Below, piece by piece: positions 27,049-35,915 of a DNA stretch of 64,000 nucleotides. Below the pieces are notes generated by a model. The model was not told the origin of the DNA, searched no databases, and was given only the letters and a program-made list of their open reading frames with translations. Both the position numbers and the translations under genes were made by a program. The stretch comes from Bacillus sp. es.034. Its GTDB lineage: Bacteria; Bacillota; Bacilli; Bacillales; Bacillaceae_B. Numbering within the stretch: the stretch's first letter is position 1; each line of letters begins with the position of its first letter. The stretch covers positions 4,208,501 through 4,272,500 of the forward strand of contig NZ_PDIY01000001.1 in NCBI RefSeq assembly GCF_002563655.1. The letters are read 5' to 3'.

Positions 27049-29118
27049 TCATTCCTTTATCAAATTAGTTTGTAAGTAGTCCAGAAAGATTTCTTCTAAT
27101 TTCTTTAAAATGATCGCTTCGTTCGTGGACGAATAGATCATCATCGATCTGTGATCTTCGATTAAGCTTGTTGAGATCAGGCTGAGGATTTCCTGTTCCC
27201 GCCTGCTCAACTCTTCCGGGGCAAGCATCAGGAGAAGGCTCTTCATCTCCATCTCGGCACCATCCATCCCTTTGATCTTGCAAGGTTCATCCAGATGGGC
27301 CACCTGGAAGATCAGCTTATTTACGTTATCATCCCGGCAGTGGAAAAGCCCCATATTCGTGTTCGGGATACCCAGTCCGCCTTTCTTCTCCCTTTCCATC
27401 AGTTGGTCCAGGACCGCTTGACGCTGTTGAAGAAGTCCGTCCCGGCTCGCCTTGTCGACCATTTCACTCAGGATCCTGACATGATTTCCCGCCGACTGCT
27501 TCCGGTACACACGGAAATTGGTAAGGATGGCTTCCATGCTGGAATGAACGTCTTTAATTTCCTGAAGCAGCATTCTCACTTCAGCTTTCCCGTCAGACTT
27601 CGGAGATGGTTTCAAATATTTTTTCCTCGTCAGCTTCTCGACGTTATTCTGCAGATAGCTTTGGATGAATCCGATGTCCTTCTCACTCAATAAGGGACTC
27701 ACCAGAATGTACTCCACTTCCGTAAAGGGAAGCCTGACTGTGGAAATGACAATATCGTACTCATCAAGATTCGCTGTCTGGAAATCTTTTATGGACAGGA
27801 TTTCCACCTTGTTGATCATGCTCAGTTCCCGCTGGATGCGGCTTGCGAGCATCTTGGACGTCCCGATTCCTGTCGGACATACGACCACGGCTTGGATGTT
27901 GACCTTTTCTTCATTCATCAGCATGGCGGATCCAAAATGAAGAACGATGAACGCTACCTCATCATCCGGAAACGAGATATCCTTAAACTCCATTTCCAGA
28001 CTCTTTTTCACCGTTAAAAATAAGACCGGATACTTCTTCCTGATTTCATCCGTCAGGGGATTGAAAAGATCGAGCTCCTGCTGCAGACGGAAGATGGACG
28101 GTCCCATATGGGCAAGGAGTCCCTGGAACAGGGAAAAATCATCGGACAGATCCACGTGGAGGTCCGCCGACACATCCTTGATGACATTTTTGATGAGATG
28201 CCCAAGGAGGATGCTGTCATAGTAAACGACTTCTGGATCCTGCACCTTTGATCCTTTCAAAATGACCGTCAAGAATTGGACGTCCAGATGGTTGATTGAA
28301 ACGGAAAGGCGCTGTTTCAGTTCCCCGCATATCATGTCCATCAACTGGAACTCGCCCGGTGCCTCTTCTTCATAAGGGTCCCTTTTCTGTAATACGAAGC
28401 CCTTTTCGGTTCGCTGGACGGTCAGGCAGATATGCACGACAAGACCGATGTAATCACTGTCCGTTAACGTGATCTGCCGGTCTGCCAAATGATGATTCAC
28501 CACCTGGTCGACGGTGAGTAAATAGTCCGGTTTGAAATAACCGAGAACCGGCTCATCAAGATGATGACCCTTTTGCATCCCATACACGGTTTCGATGATG
28601 CCTTCATAAAAATGGACAAGGAAAAAACTTGCCAGGGCATGACGCTTGTCGGTTTCTTCCGCCACAAGCTCCACCCCCACCCCACGTTTCCTCGTCAGGG
28701 TGATCCCGTACTTCTGAAGCCAATCGGCAAGCTCATCCAGATAAGAAGACAAGGTCGTCACGCTGATTCCGAGCTGACGTGCAAGCACCTGTTTTTTAAA
28801 AGAAGGGCCTTCGTGCAGAAGGATGATCAGGAGATTCAGCTTTCGTTCTTCAGGAGTTTCGTCGGTCGGATGGACATCCGCAAGATTTTGTATTAAACGA
28901 TAGATTTGCTCATTCTTCCCATCGATGAAAAGACCTTCATTGGCCGTCCTTTTCAATTCCAGGTGGTACTGTTTTAAAATGCTTTCGATTGATTTCAAAT
29001 TTCGCTGTACGGTTCTTCCGCTCACATTCAAAAACGCAGAAAGAGAGTACACGGTATGTTTCCCCGATGTTTTTACAATCAATTCGATTATGGATTTTTC
29101 CCTTGATGTAATAAACAT
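27049..29118 (-). CDS. mtlR: Mannitol operon transcriptional activator MtlR
   Basis: 689 residues in the MtlR architecture: two N-terminal HTH units (LSAFLNVSGRTVQRNLKSI; VLARQLGISVTTLSSYLDEL), two PRD domains (about 190-400), an EIIB-like domain with its Cys in VVCPTGIGTS, and an EIIA-like domain with a candidate phosphorylatable His in GLFHCRDDN. PTS-dependent phosphorylation of the PRDs and the EIIB-like Cys tunes activity. It sits between mtlA and mtlD and overlaps mtlD. A matching candidate operator lies upstream of mtlA at 31201-31222. Confidence 0.95.
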   Translation of the reverse strand: MFITSREKSIIELIVKTSGKHTVYSLSAFLNVSGRTVQRNLKSIESILKQYHLELKRTANEGLFIDGKNEQIYRLIQNLADVHPTDETPEERKLNLLIILLHEGPSFKKQVLARQLGISVTTLSSYLDELADWLQKYGITLTRKRGVGVELVAEETDKRHALASFFLVHFYEGIIETVYGMQKGHHLDEPVLGYFKPDYLLTVDQVVNHHLADRQITLTDSDYIGLVVHICLTVQRTEKGFVLQKRDPYEEEAPGEFQLMDMICGELKQRLSVSINHLDVQFLTVILKGSKVQDPEVVYYDSILLGHLIKNVIKDVSADLHVDLSDDFSLFQGLLAHMGPSIFRLQQELDLFNPLTDEIRKKYPVLFLTVKKSLEMEFKDISFPDDEVAFIVLHFGSAMLMNEEKVNIQAVVVCPTGIGTSKMLASRIQRELSMINKVEILSIKDFQTANLDEYDIVISTVRLPFTEVEYILVSPLLSEKDIGFIQSYLQNNVEKLTRKKYLKPSPKSDGKAEVRMLLQEIKDVHSSMEAILTNFRVYRKQSAGNHVRILSEMVDKASRDGLLQQRQAVLDQLMEREKKGGLGIPNTNMGLFHCRDDNVNKLIFQVAHLDEPCKIKGMDGAEMEMKSLLLMLAPEELSRREQEILSLISTSLIEDHRSMMIYSSTNEAIILKKLEEIFLDYLQTNLIKE

Positions 29119-29203
29119 CCTTTCCCCTCTTTCCCTATCATGAGCTTTTTTTCAAAAGAAATGAGAACAGAAAGGCAGGGATCCCGCCTTTCTGATGATT
29201 GCT

Positions 29204-31111
29204 CTAGTTGCTGTTGATGATATCTTTCAGTTCCTTGGCTGACTTCGCCTGAACCATCTGATCGACGTTTTCCTGCTCTGAGCAGACAACGGCGATGCCA
29301 GATAGGATTTCAAGATGGGTACCGTCTTTACCGGCGATACCGAAGATCATCTTCGCCTTCTCTCCGTTGAAGTCCACGCCGTCCGGAACTTGAATAACGG
29401 TGAATCCGGATTTGATGACGGCTTTCTTCGCGTCTTCCGTACCGTGTGGAATGGCTACATTATTACCCATATACGTAGATGTGATTCCTTCTCTGTCAAT
29501 CATAGCATCTACATAGCTTTCTTCCACATATCCTGCTTTCACAAGGGCCTCCCCGGCGAAACGGATCGCCTCTTCTTTCGTGGCAAATGACTGATTCATG
29601 AAGATATTTTCTTCAAGTAGTAGATCATCATCATGATCTGCATTCGGTTCGGCGTTGACCGCTTCCTCTTCAGCTTCTTCCACAACCTCTGCCTGCTCAC
29701 CCGTGATCCCATCCTGAAGACTCGCAATCAGCTTGTCATACTCAGGGCTGGATAAGAAGTTATCCACGGAGATATGATACGCATTCGGAAGTTTATTTTT
29801 CGCACGAGGCGTCAATTCTTCCTGAGTGATGACCACTTGTGCATCTGATGGAAGATTACTGATGGACGTGTTCGTGACGCTGACATCGAGATTCGCTGCC
29901 TTCACTTTTTTACGCAGGAGGGAAGCACCCATGGCACTCGAGCCCATCCCTGCATCGCAGGCAAAGACGATTTTGTTCACTTCTTCAGGCATTGTCCCTT
30001 TGCTCACATGTCCTGCAACGGAACTTTTCTTGCCTTTCATTTCCTGCATTTTCTTCGTTGCACCTTCAATGTCTTCATCTGTTGCTTTGCTTGATTTCAA
30101 GACGATGGCAGACACAATGAAGGACACGACTGTTGCAACCAGTACCGCTGCAAAGTTAGCCAGATACGCCATTCCTTCAGGAGGTGTAACCGCCGTAATC
30201 GCGATGATACTCCCTGGTGATGCCGGTGAAACCAGTCCACCGCCTAATAATACAAGGGTGAAGACCCCACTCATTCCTCCAAGGATGACGGAAATGAATA
30301 GCATCGGCTTCATCAGTACGTATGGGAAGTAAATCTCATGAATTCCACCAAGGAAATGAATGATGGCTGCCCCTGGTGCTGATTGTTTCGCTGTTCCTCT
30401 TCCGAACAACATAAAGGCAAGTAATACACCAAGACCCGGTCCCGGGTTAGCCTCTAATAAGAATAGAATTGATTTTCCACCCTGTTGTACCTGCTCCAAA
30501 CCAATTGGTGACAGGACACCATGGTTAATGGCATTATTTAAAAATAGAATCTTCGCTGGTTCGATCAGAATGCTTGTTAATGGAAGCAGTCCTGCAGCAA
30601 CCAGCCAGTCAACTCCTGCAACGAGTAGACTTGTGAATGCGTCAACTGCAGGTCCGACTCCTAAGAAGGCCAGAATCGCAAGGATTCCTCCAAGGATACC
30701 TGCCGAGAAGTTATTCACGAGCATTTCAAATCCTGCCCGTATCTTCCCTTCGATTAATTCGTCGAACTTCTTGATGACGTATGCCCCAAGAGGTCCCATG
30801 ACCATGGCCCCCAGGAACATCGGTGTATCCGGTGCACCGACAATGACACCCATTGTCGCGATGGCACCCACGACCCCACCACGCTGGTCGTGTACGAGCT
30901 TACCTCCTGTATACCCGATCAATAACGGCAACAGGTACGTAACCATCGGCCCGACCAGTTTGGCAAGGCTTTCATTTGGAAAGAACCCAGTTGGTATGAA
31001 CAACGCTGTAATTAAACCCCAAGCGATAAATGCACCTATATTTGGCAGAACCATAGAACTGAGGAAGTTACCAAACTTTTGTACCGCAACTTTCAAATTG
31101 GATTGCGCCAC
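29204..31111 (-). CDS. mtlA: Mannitol-specific PTS transporter EIICBA
   Basis: About 635 residues with all three PTS domains fused: membrane EIIC (1-340), EIIB with phospho-Cys in FACDAGMGSSAMG (about 385-400), and EIIA with phospho-His in NNVAIPHGTED (about 550). It imports mannitol and releases mannitol 1-phosphate for MtlD. The linker before EIIA is rich in Glu/Ala. I prefer GTG 31111 because AAAGGA lies 8 nt upstream; ATG 31120 has the SD abutting it. First gene of the operon. Confidence 0.95.
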   Translation of the reverse strand: MAQSNLKVAVQKFGNFLSSMVLPNIGAFIAWGLITALFIPTGFFPNESLAKLVGPMVTYLLPLLIGYTGGKLVHDQRGGVVGAIATMGVIVGAPDTPMFLGAMVMGPLGAYVIKKFDELIEGKIRAGFEMLVNNFSAGILGGILAILAFLGVGPAVDAFTSLLVAGVDWLVAAGLLPLTSILIEPAKILFLNNAINHGVLSPIGLEQVQQGGKSILFLLEANPGPGLGVLLAFMLFGRGTAKQSAPGAAIIHFLGGIHEIYFPYVLMKPMLFISVILGGMSGVFTLVLLGGGLVSPASPGSIIAITAVTPPEGMAYLANFAAVLVATVVSFIVSAIVLKSSKATDEDIEGATKKMQEMKGKKSSVAGHVSKGTMPEEVNKIVFACDAGMGSSAMGASLLRKKVKAANLDVSVTNTSISNLPSDAQVVITQEELTPRAKNKLPNAYHISVDNFLSSPEYDKLIASLQDGITGEQAEVVEEAEEEAVNAEPNADHDDDLLLEENIFMNQSFATKEEAIRFAGEALVKAGYVEESYVDAMIDREGITSTYMGNNVAIPHGTEDAKKAVIKSGFTVIQVPDGVDFNGEKAKMIFGIAGKDGTHLEILSGIAVVCSEQENVDQMVQAKSAKELKDIINSN

Positions 31112-31153
31112 TTCTCTCATCCTTTCATGTATAGATAATGATTTCTTATTTTA

Positions 31154-31183
31154 ATGATAGGCCTTCCAGCATGGGTGATTCAA
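31154..31183 (-). promoter_or_regulatory. Promoter of mtlA
   Basis: TTGAAT (31178-31183), an 18-bp spacer and TATCAT (31154-31159) on the minus strand. It is non-optimal, as expected for an activator-dependent promoter. Confidence 0.55.
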
Positions 31184-31200
31184 GAACGACGAAAACTAAC

Positions 31201-31222
31201 TTTGTCACCCAGGTGACGACAA
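31201..31222. promoter_or_regulatory. Candidate MtlR operator upstream of mtlA
   Basis: The dyad TTTGTCACC-CA-GGTGACgACAA resembles the Bacillus MtlR site (TTGNCACA-N4-TGTGNCAA, recalled). It ends about 18 bp upstream of the mtlA -35, a position suited to activation. Confidence 0.6.
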
Positions 31223-31269
31223 ACCTATTGTTTCTCTGATTGGGGAAGATATTCCTGTGATAGACGAAG

Positions 31270-31300
31270 AAAAAAGGGAACGGCATGGCACTGTTCCCTT
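31270..31300 (-). terminator. Intrinsic terminator of the sigma/anti-sigma fusion gene
   Basis: An 8-bp stem AAGGGAAC/GTTCCCTT (31274-31281 with 31293-31300), followed by Ts on the minus strand. Confidence 0.8.
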
Positions 31301-31306
31301 CAGCAG

Positions 31307-33346
31307 TTAATTCAGTTTCACCTTCACCAAATCATCCAGATATTTGGTGGTAGTGTAGCCGTCGATGACAAGCTCGGTCGGCAGGACGTCTTCAGTGGAG
31401 CCGTCGTTGTAAAAATCAATGGTTTGTTTCGTTTCAAAATAACGGGGCTGATCTAATTTCTCGTACTCGTATGAACCCGGCTCGTACTTCTTCCCATCCT
31501 TGTCCATTAATATGCCATCTCCGCCACTGACACCGATTGAGTAGTAATCTTCCTTTTCATCCGCAGTCCGATAATATAAATAGTTCACACTTTCATACTC
31601 ACGGTCTTTTGGCAAATCGTGTGTGAGGGTCACTTGTGTGGGGCTACCGATCTTGATGTCATCGATGGTGACCATGTTTCCGAGATACTCAATCGTATCC
31701 GGCAATTCTTTATTCACATCGAGTTTAATGACTTTTTGATCCTTTACAAATAGATGAGCCGATCCAAATCGGATGGTCACAAACTTTGGATCATCAAAAT
31801 AGAGAGTGTCAAAGGCTGTTTTAAAGGAATTCCACCCCTCATTGTCTGAAGACCCACCGTACATCATCCCTCCGAATTGATCCGCCTTCCATTTTTTATC
31901 TTTCGATTCAATCGACTCAAAGGTCATCATGTCGATTCGCCCTTCCTTTTCTTGCTCCTGAAAGCTATATTCAAGAACCGTTGCGGTTGGGGCAATCGTC
32001 AACTGATCCAATCGGACTGGATTGCCTGCCACTTCCATCTTCTTATCCAGCTTATGGACACGGGATGGCTTCTTTTCGAATGGAATCTCGAAGCTCCACC
32101 CCCCTTCGGCAAATCTCATTTCCCCGCCGCCGATATATTCACCGGTTGAAGGGTCTTCATTTAATTGCATGAGTCGTACAATCTGTAATTTTATCGTCCC
32201 CTCCTCCACTGAGACCGGCTGGAGACTGATGGTTCCTCTATAGACATTTTTCTTATCATTATGTAGGTTTTCTTGATCCCGGGGTGGAGAGTAGAAACTG
32301 GATTGATCGTCCCTCTTCATGATATCGTATTCGTTCTCGATGATGACTCCTTCATAAGGGTTCATCATATAACGATTTTCTCCCTTGAGATCTTCTACTT
32401 CGTAAAAAACGAGGGTCTGCACGTCATCCGCGACCACACTCTTGATCGTGACCTTCACTCCGTCACTCTCCGCTTCAAGGTTCAGACGTTCACCGAGATT
32501 ATGTTGAAGAATCGCCCGCAGCTGTTCATCTTCTTCCGTATAAGAATAGTAAAGACTTGCAAACCCTCCGGTAACAAATCCTGCAACGATCAAGAGTACA
32601 AACACTCCGGCGAAGGAAAGGAGGATCGATTTCCGTTTCTTCCTCCGCTTCTGTCTCTCTGCTTCCCTTTGATCCAGCCTGTTTCTGACTCTCCCCATGA
32701 CATCTGCCGGGAGATGAGTCTCTTCTGCCAGTTTGGCAAGGGCGAGGGTCACTTCCTGAAACGAAGCGAGGTCTTCCTGACAATCCGTGCAGTGATATAT
32801 ATGTATTTCAAAATCCACCTTTTCCGGTCGATCCATCGTTCTGCTTAAGTAATCCAGATAATGCTTCTGATAGTCTTGGCAGCCTTCCACTTCAGGGCCG
32901 TTCCCCATCATTTCCCGTAGCTTCCGTATGCCTCTGAATAAGCGTGATTTCACCTCATCAATCGGGATATCAAGTATACGGGCCGCTTCATCCTGGTCGC
33001 ACCCTTTCATATAGACTAATGCCACCGCTCCTTTTTCAGCTGAGTCCAGGTGATGAAATAGGTGAAAATGGTCATCATCTGAACTCAAAGATGGTTCCGA
33101 TATCTTTTGACATTCCTCCAGAAAAATCCTTGTAGCCGCAGTCGAGTGAGCCTGCTTCCGTTTTCGATCCTCATGCTCCAAGCGGATAATCGAGCGATAA
33201 AAAAGATCCTCCATCTCTTGAAGATGATTCGTGTAAACCCGGCCCAGGGCATAGAACGAATCTTTCTCAAACAGGGAAATGATCGATTCCAATCCCCTTT
33301 CAAAGGTCCTGCTGACCGGCACGGTACCGGTTTCCAGTTTCGCCAT
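31307..33346 (-). CDS. ECF-like sigma factor fused to zinc anti-sigma domain, TM segment and DUF4179-type ectodomain
   Basis: One uninterrupted 679-residue frame. Residues about 15-80 look like a degenerate sigma region 2 (HLQEMEDLFYRSIIRL). Residues 100-147 are a clear region 4 HTH (DQDEAARILDIPIDEVKSRL). The anti-sigma zinc motif follows: Cys156, His182, Cys186, Cys189 (Hx3Cx2C). A basic stretch and one TM (241-263) lead to an extracytoplasmic DUF4179/DUF5643-like region of about 400 residues. These parts are normally two proteins. ATG 33346 has GGAGG at 9 nt. The fusion would hold the sigma part at the membrane; its activation mode is unknown. Confidence 0.88.
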   Translation of the reverse strand: MAKLETGTVPVSRTFERGLESIISLFEKDSFYALGRVYTNHLQEMEDLFYRSIIRLEHEDRKRKQAHSTAATRIFLEECQKISEPSLSSDDDHFHLFHHLDSAEKGAVALVYMKGCDQDEAARILDIPIDEVKSRLFRGIRKLREMMGNGPEVEGCQDYQKHYLDYLSRTMDRPEKVDFEIHIYHCTDCQEDLASFQEVTLALAKLAEETHLPADVMGRVRNRLDQREAERQKRRKKRKSILLSFAGVFVLLIVAGFVTGGFASLYYSYTEEDEQLRAILQHNLGERLNLEAESDGVKVTIKSVVADDVQTLVFYEVEDLKGENRYMMNPYEGVIIENEYDIMKRDDQSSFYSPPRDQENLHNDKKNVYRGTISLQPVSVEEGTIKLQIVRLMQLNEDPSTGEYIGGGEMRFAEGGWSFEIPFEKKPSRVHKLDKKMEVAGNPVRLDQLTIAPTATVLEYSFQEQEKEGRIDMMTFESIESKDKKWKADQFGGMMYGGSSDNEGWNSFKTAFDTLYFDDPKFVTIRFGSAHLFVKDQKVIKLDVNKELPDTIEYLGNMVTIDDIKIGSPTQVTLTHDLPKDREYESVNYLYYRTADEKEDYYSIGVSGGDGILMDKDGKKYEPGSYEYEKLDQPRYFETKQTIDFYNDGSTEDVLPTELVIDGYTTTKYLDDLVKVKLN

Positions 33347-33463
33347 AATTGTCTTCCCTCCTTCCTTTTTCCTACTAGTAATTATTTCAAAATTCCCAAT
33401 ACTTCACAATCCTTTTCTTGAAGATTGAATGAGTTATCTATCATTTTACATCGATTATACAAA

Positions 33464-33499
33464 AAGAAGGTCCGGATCACGTTGGATCTAGACCTTCTT
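33464..33499 (-). terminator. Intrinsic terminator of the 110-residue DnaD-like gene
   Basis: A 9-bp stem AAGAAGGTC/GACCTTCTT with an inner GGATC/GATC pair, located just after the stop at 33507. Confidence 0.75.
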
Positions 33500-33506
33500 C
33501 TTACTA

Positions 33507-33839
33507 TTATAATCGATTGATTTCACCCAACTGGGATTGCATATCCAACTTCACCATCTCTTGCGCTTTAGAAAAGGTAAACACTTCATTCGATACCCAG
33601 TGATTATACAATTTAGCCAGGGCGTTCCGGTGATAGACCGTGCCTTTCACCTCTGTAAAGAAATAAATGATCAACAGGTTGGTCACGTCTTCTGGAAGGT
33701 TCTTCTTACGATCTATCCCCTTCAACGAAAGGATATCTAACCCTCTTAATGGACTGCCGATCACGGTTTCTGCCATGTGGAAATGATCAGCTGTCTGACA
33801 TAGTGCCACAAGATCCGGACTCAATTCTTCAAATTTCAA
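33507..33839 (-). CDS. Small protein resembling a free-standing DnaB/DnaD C-terminal domain
   Basis: 110 residues, helical. The part NLLIIYFFTEVKGTVYHRNA and YNHWVSNEVFTFSKAQEM resembles the C-terminal domain of Bacillus replication-initiation proteins DnaB/DnaD (hydrophobic helix, then YxxxW...A..). The N-terminal DnaD-type domain is absent. The start is TTG 33839 with AAGGGG 7 nt upstream. A role in replication is only suggested by resemblance. Confidence 0.6.
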   Translation of the reverse strand: MKFEELSPDLVALCQTADHFHMAETVIGSPLRGLDILSLKGIDRKKNLPEDVTNLLIIYFFTEVKGTVYHRNALAKLYNHWVSNEVFTFSKAQEMVKLDMQSQLGEINRL

Positions 33840-33968
33840 GTGAATTCCCCTTTTATATATTACATAGATAGTGAACGAAAGATCGTTACACTTCAGGTCC
33901 TCTTAGATTGTAAGATTAACTACTATGTATTATAACAAAAAAACGTTACAGGCAGACACTTCAGTTTG

Positions 33969-34517
33969 TTAATTTTTACTCACCCAAAACTCCATGACCT
34001 TTTCATTTGAGGAAGGGTAGATCAACCTATTCACCTGGAGCTCCGTCAGATAGCACTCGGTAACCCAATCAGGCAGTTGGGCACTCTTCTCCTTCCAAAG
34101 ACGGGTTCGCTCCAATGCATCCTCCACAGTCATCTTCACCCATGTATCGGTGATCATATTCTCTCCACCCTTAGGTTCATCTTCCACCAATGGATGAAGG
34201 GAACGATTGTAGTATGGGATGCCGTCACCGACATGGCTTATGTTCCTCACCCATATGGTGCTTTCCCTGGGAAGGAAACCAATCGTCCTCGTACCTGACG
34301 TTTGCATCGTATTCTCCTCCAAATAGCAGAAACAACCGTACCAGTCGCGGTCTGCCTCTTTCGGAAAGATGATTTCTGTTGTATAAATGGATTGGCCGGT
34401 ATGAAACAAATTATGAACAACACGGTTGATGAAAACCGGATCCTTTTCCTTATATTTGGTAGGTGATCCACATGTGAATCCATGGTGATGGAAACGGATC
34501 ATCTTGACGAATTGCAT
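33969..34517 (-). CDS. Hypothetical cytoplasmic protein
   Basis: 182 residues with no signal peptide or TM. It is rich in aromatic residues, with an early RFHHHGFTCG segment and a WYGCFCYLEENT stretch. I do not recognise the family. A good AAGGAGGGGG SD precedes ATG 34517, so it is probably expressed. No domain-based function is proposed. Confidence 0.7.
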   Translation of the reverse strand: MQFVKMIRFHHHGFTCGSPTKYKEKDPVFINRVVHNLFHTGQSIYTTEIIFPKEADRDWYGCFCYLEENTMQTSGTRTIGFLPRESTIWVRNISHVGDGIPYYNRSLHPLVEDEPKGGENMITDTWVKMTVEDALERTRLWKEKSAQLPDWVTECYLTELQVNRLIYPSSNEKVMEFWVSKN

Positions 34518-34642
34518 GGTGCCCCCTCCTTCTTAGGTGAATTTCTTCAAAGGGCATACCTTACCAAATTCACTCTATAGTGGAGGTATTCCCCTATATA
34601 GAATGACTTCAAACAAAGTATGAGAAAAAGATATAAAAAAAA

Positions 34643-34665
34643 GAGCGTCCATGTAAACGGCGCTC
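34643..34665 (-). terminator. Terminator of the 182-residue unknown or read-through block before the STAS gene end
   Basis: Stem GAGCG/CGCTC (extended through mismatches by CC/GG) with a run of eight As at its left that gives Ts on the minus strand. It follows the STAS gene stop at 34682, so it ends that gene. Confidence 0.7.
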
Positions 34666-34681
34666 CTTATCTTTCAATTCA

Positions 34682-35515
34682 CTATATCTGTTCATTTAAT
34701 GCACGTTCGAGAGTCGACGTGACCGAAATATTATCAAATGAAATGCCCAACTGAATCGCTGTTTGGGCAATTTCCGGGCGAATGCCGGAAATGGTACTCT
34801 TCACCCCGATCAAATCCAGGCTGTCGATGATCTGGAATAACTGTTGGGCGACCATGGTATCCACCATAATGACACCAGAAAGGTCGATGAATAAGTGTTC
34901 GACATTCTTGTCCACACATTCTGCCAGTGTGTGCTCGAGGATGTACCTCGCCCGTCCTGTATCGATGTCGCCGATCAACGGAAGGACGCCGGTTTTCTTA
35001 TTTAGTAGTATGACGGGGGAGCTGAGTTCCCGGATCATTTCCTGCTGTGCCTTCAAGCGACTCTGGGAATACTCGTAATTCTCTTCTGCAAACTTGGAGA
35101 TGACGATGCTGAACGTTTTTATGATCAACTCTCTGAGATCATCGATTCTCCCGGACGGAAACTCTTCACCATGGAGACGGACAAACTCCTGTAAAATCCC
35201 TAAATACTGATCCTGTGTTCGAAAGAATTCCCGAAGGATATAGTGTGTAGGAGTGGATAAATGTTCATCATCCTTCGCAATATCTTCAATCCAGCGTTCA
35301 AAATTGCACAATGCGTCCTGCCCTATATCCTTAAAAAGGACACAAAAGCGTTCATGAAATTCATGATTTTGCCGTTTTAACGTTTCAATCACATGGAGAT
35401 CCGTTGAGGCATATACGCCTGAAGAATCACTTTTAACAAGGGACGCATACCAATCCTCTGTCAGTTGCCATGTACGTGCACTCATAAATTCGTAAAACTT
35501 TTCCGCTACCTTCAT
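34682..35515 (-). CDS. RsbR-like STAS-domain protein (stressosome type)
   Basis: 277 residues: a non-haem-globin-like helical N-terminal half (about 1-150) and a C-terminal STAS domain (about 160-275; TGVLPLIGDIDTGRARYILE, FIDLSGVIMVDTMVAQ, SGIRPEIAQTAIQLG). RsbR proteins form the stressosome scaffold with RsbS and pass stress signals to RsbT and sigma-B. Thr residues in DTGRA and AQTAI sit near the phosphorylation sites of RsbR. ATG 35515 is chosen for AGTAGG upstream. Monocistronic, so a paralogue rather than the rsb operon copy. Confidence 0.85.
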   Translation of the reverse strand: MKVAEKFYEFMSARTWQLTEDWYASLVKSDSSGVYASTDLHVIETLKRQNHEFHERFCVLFKDIGQDALCNFERWIEDIAKDDEHLSTPTHYILREFFRTQDQYLGILQEFVRLHGEEFPSGRIDDLRELIIKTFSIVISKFAEENYEYSQSRLKAQQEMIRELSSPVILLNKKTGVLPLIGDIDTGRARYILEHTLAECVDKNVEHLFIDLSGVIMVDTMVAQQLFQIIDSLDLIGVKSTISGIRPEIAQTAIQLGISFDNISVTSTLERALNEQI

Positions 35516-35866
35516 AATCGACCTACTTTCTATAAGATAAGGGAATGTGATCATCTCTTCAACCACCGCAGATGTCCATCGGTCTGTTGCGAAGCGATAT
35601 TCTACATATGCTTATAAAAGTAATGTACTATGAGCGGGGTATAAAGGAAAGAAAAAGTTTATCCAAACCGTCTTTCAGAACACATTAGCTTTTTGTAAGA
35701 CAAAGGACATGAGTTTTTAGGAATCAACTGACAGGAACGAATGACCTTTTACATTTTTTCTCAGAAATCAGCCGCAATCCTTTGACGCCCGTTGAAGAAG
35801 AGATTTACCATTTAACGTGACCCCGTAAAAGGGATCGACATAGCCAATAAATAAAATCCATTTCGT
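35516..35866. other. Divergent intergenic region between STAS gene and asnB
   Basis: About 350 bp without a supported ORF. A possible asnB promoter is TTGACG (35782-35787), 18 bp, TACCAT (35806-35811). The far end leads into the palindrome at 35867. Confidence 0.4.
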
Positions 35867-35880
35867 GGTGAGCGCTCACC
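35867..35880. promoter_or_regulatory. Palindrome upstream of asnB, LacI-type operator candidate
   Basis: A perfect 14-bp palindrome GGTGAGCGCTCACC, 36 bp before the asnB start. The centre CG and flanking symmetry fit LacI-family operators, but it does not match the usual cre consensus. A near copy, GGTGAG-AA-CTCACC, occurs at 40260-40273. Confidence 0.5.
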
Positions 35881-35915
35881 CATGAATGAACTTTAAGAAA
35901 GAAGGCGTATGAATT

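Noticed and set aside
30360..31154. 264-codon plus-strand frame opposite mtlA
   Set aside because: It is a shadow of the EIIC domain; mtlA has conserved PTS motifs, while this frame has none.
32273..32848. 191-codon plus-strand frame inside the sigma/anti-sigma gene
   Set aside because: It is antisense to recognised domains and has no SD, so it is no evidence for splitting the fusion.
34537..34573. GTGAATTT/AAATTCAC inverted repeat upstream of the 182-residue gene
   Set aside because: Only 8 bp, A/T-rich and with a 21-bp spacer; too weak to call an operator.
35867..35880. cre site for CcpA before asnB
   Set aside because: The palindrome has GG/CC ends and does not fit TGWAANCGNTNWCA; reported only as an unspecified LacI-type dyad.
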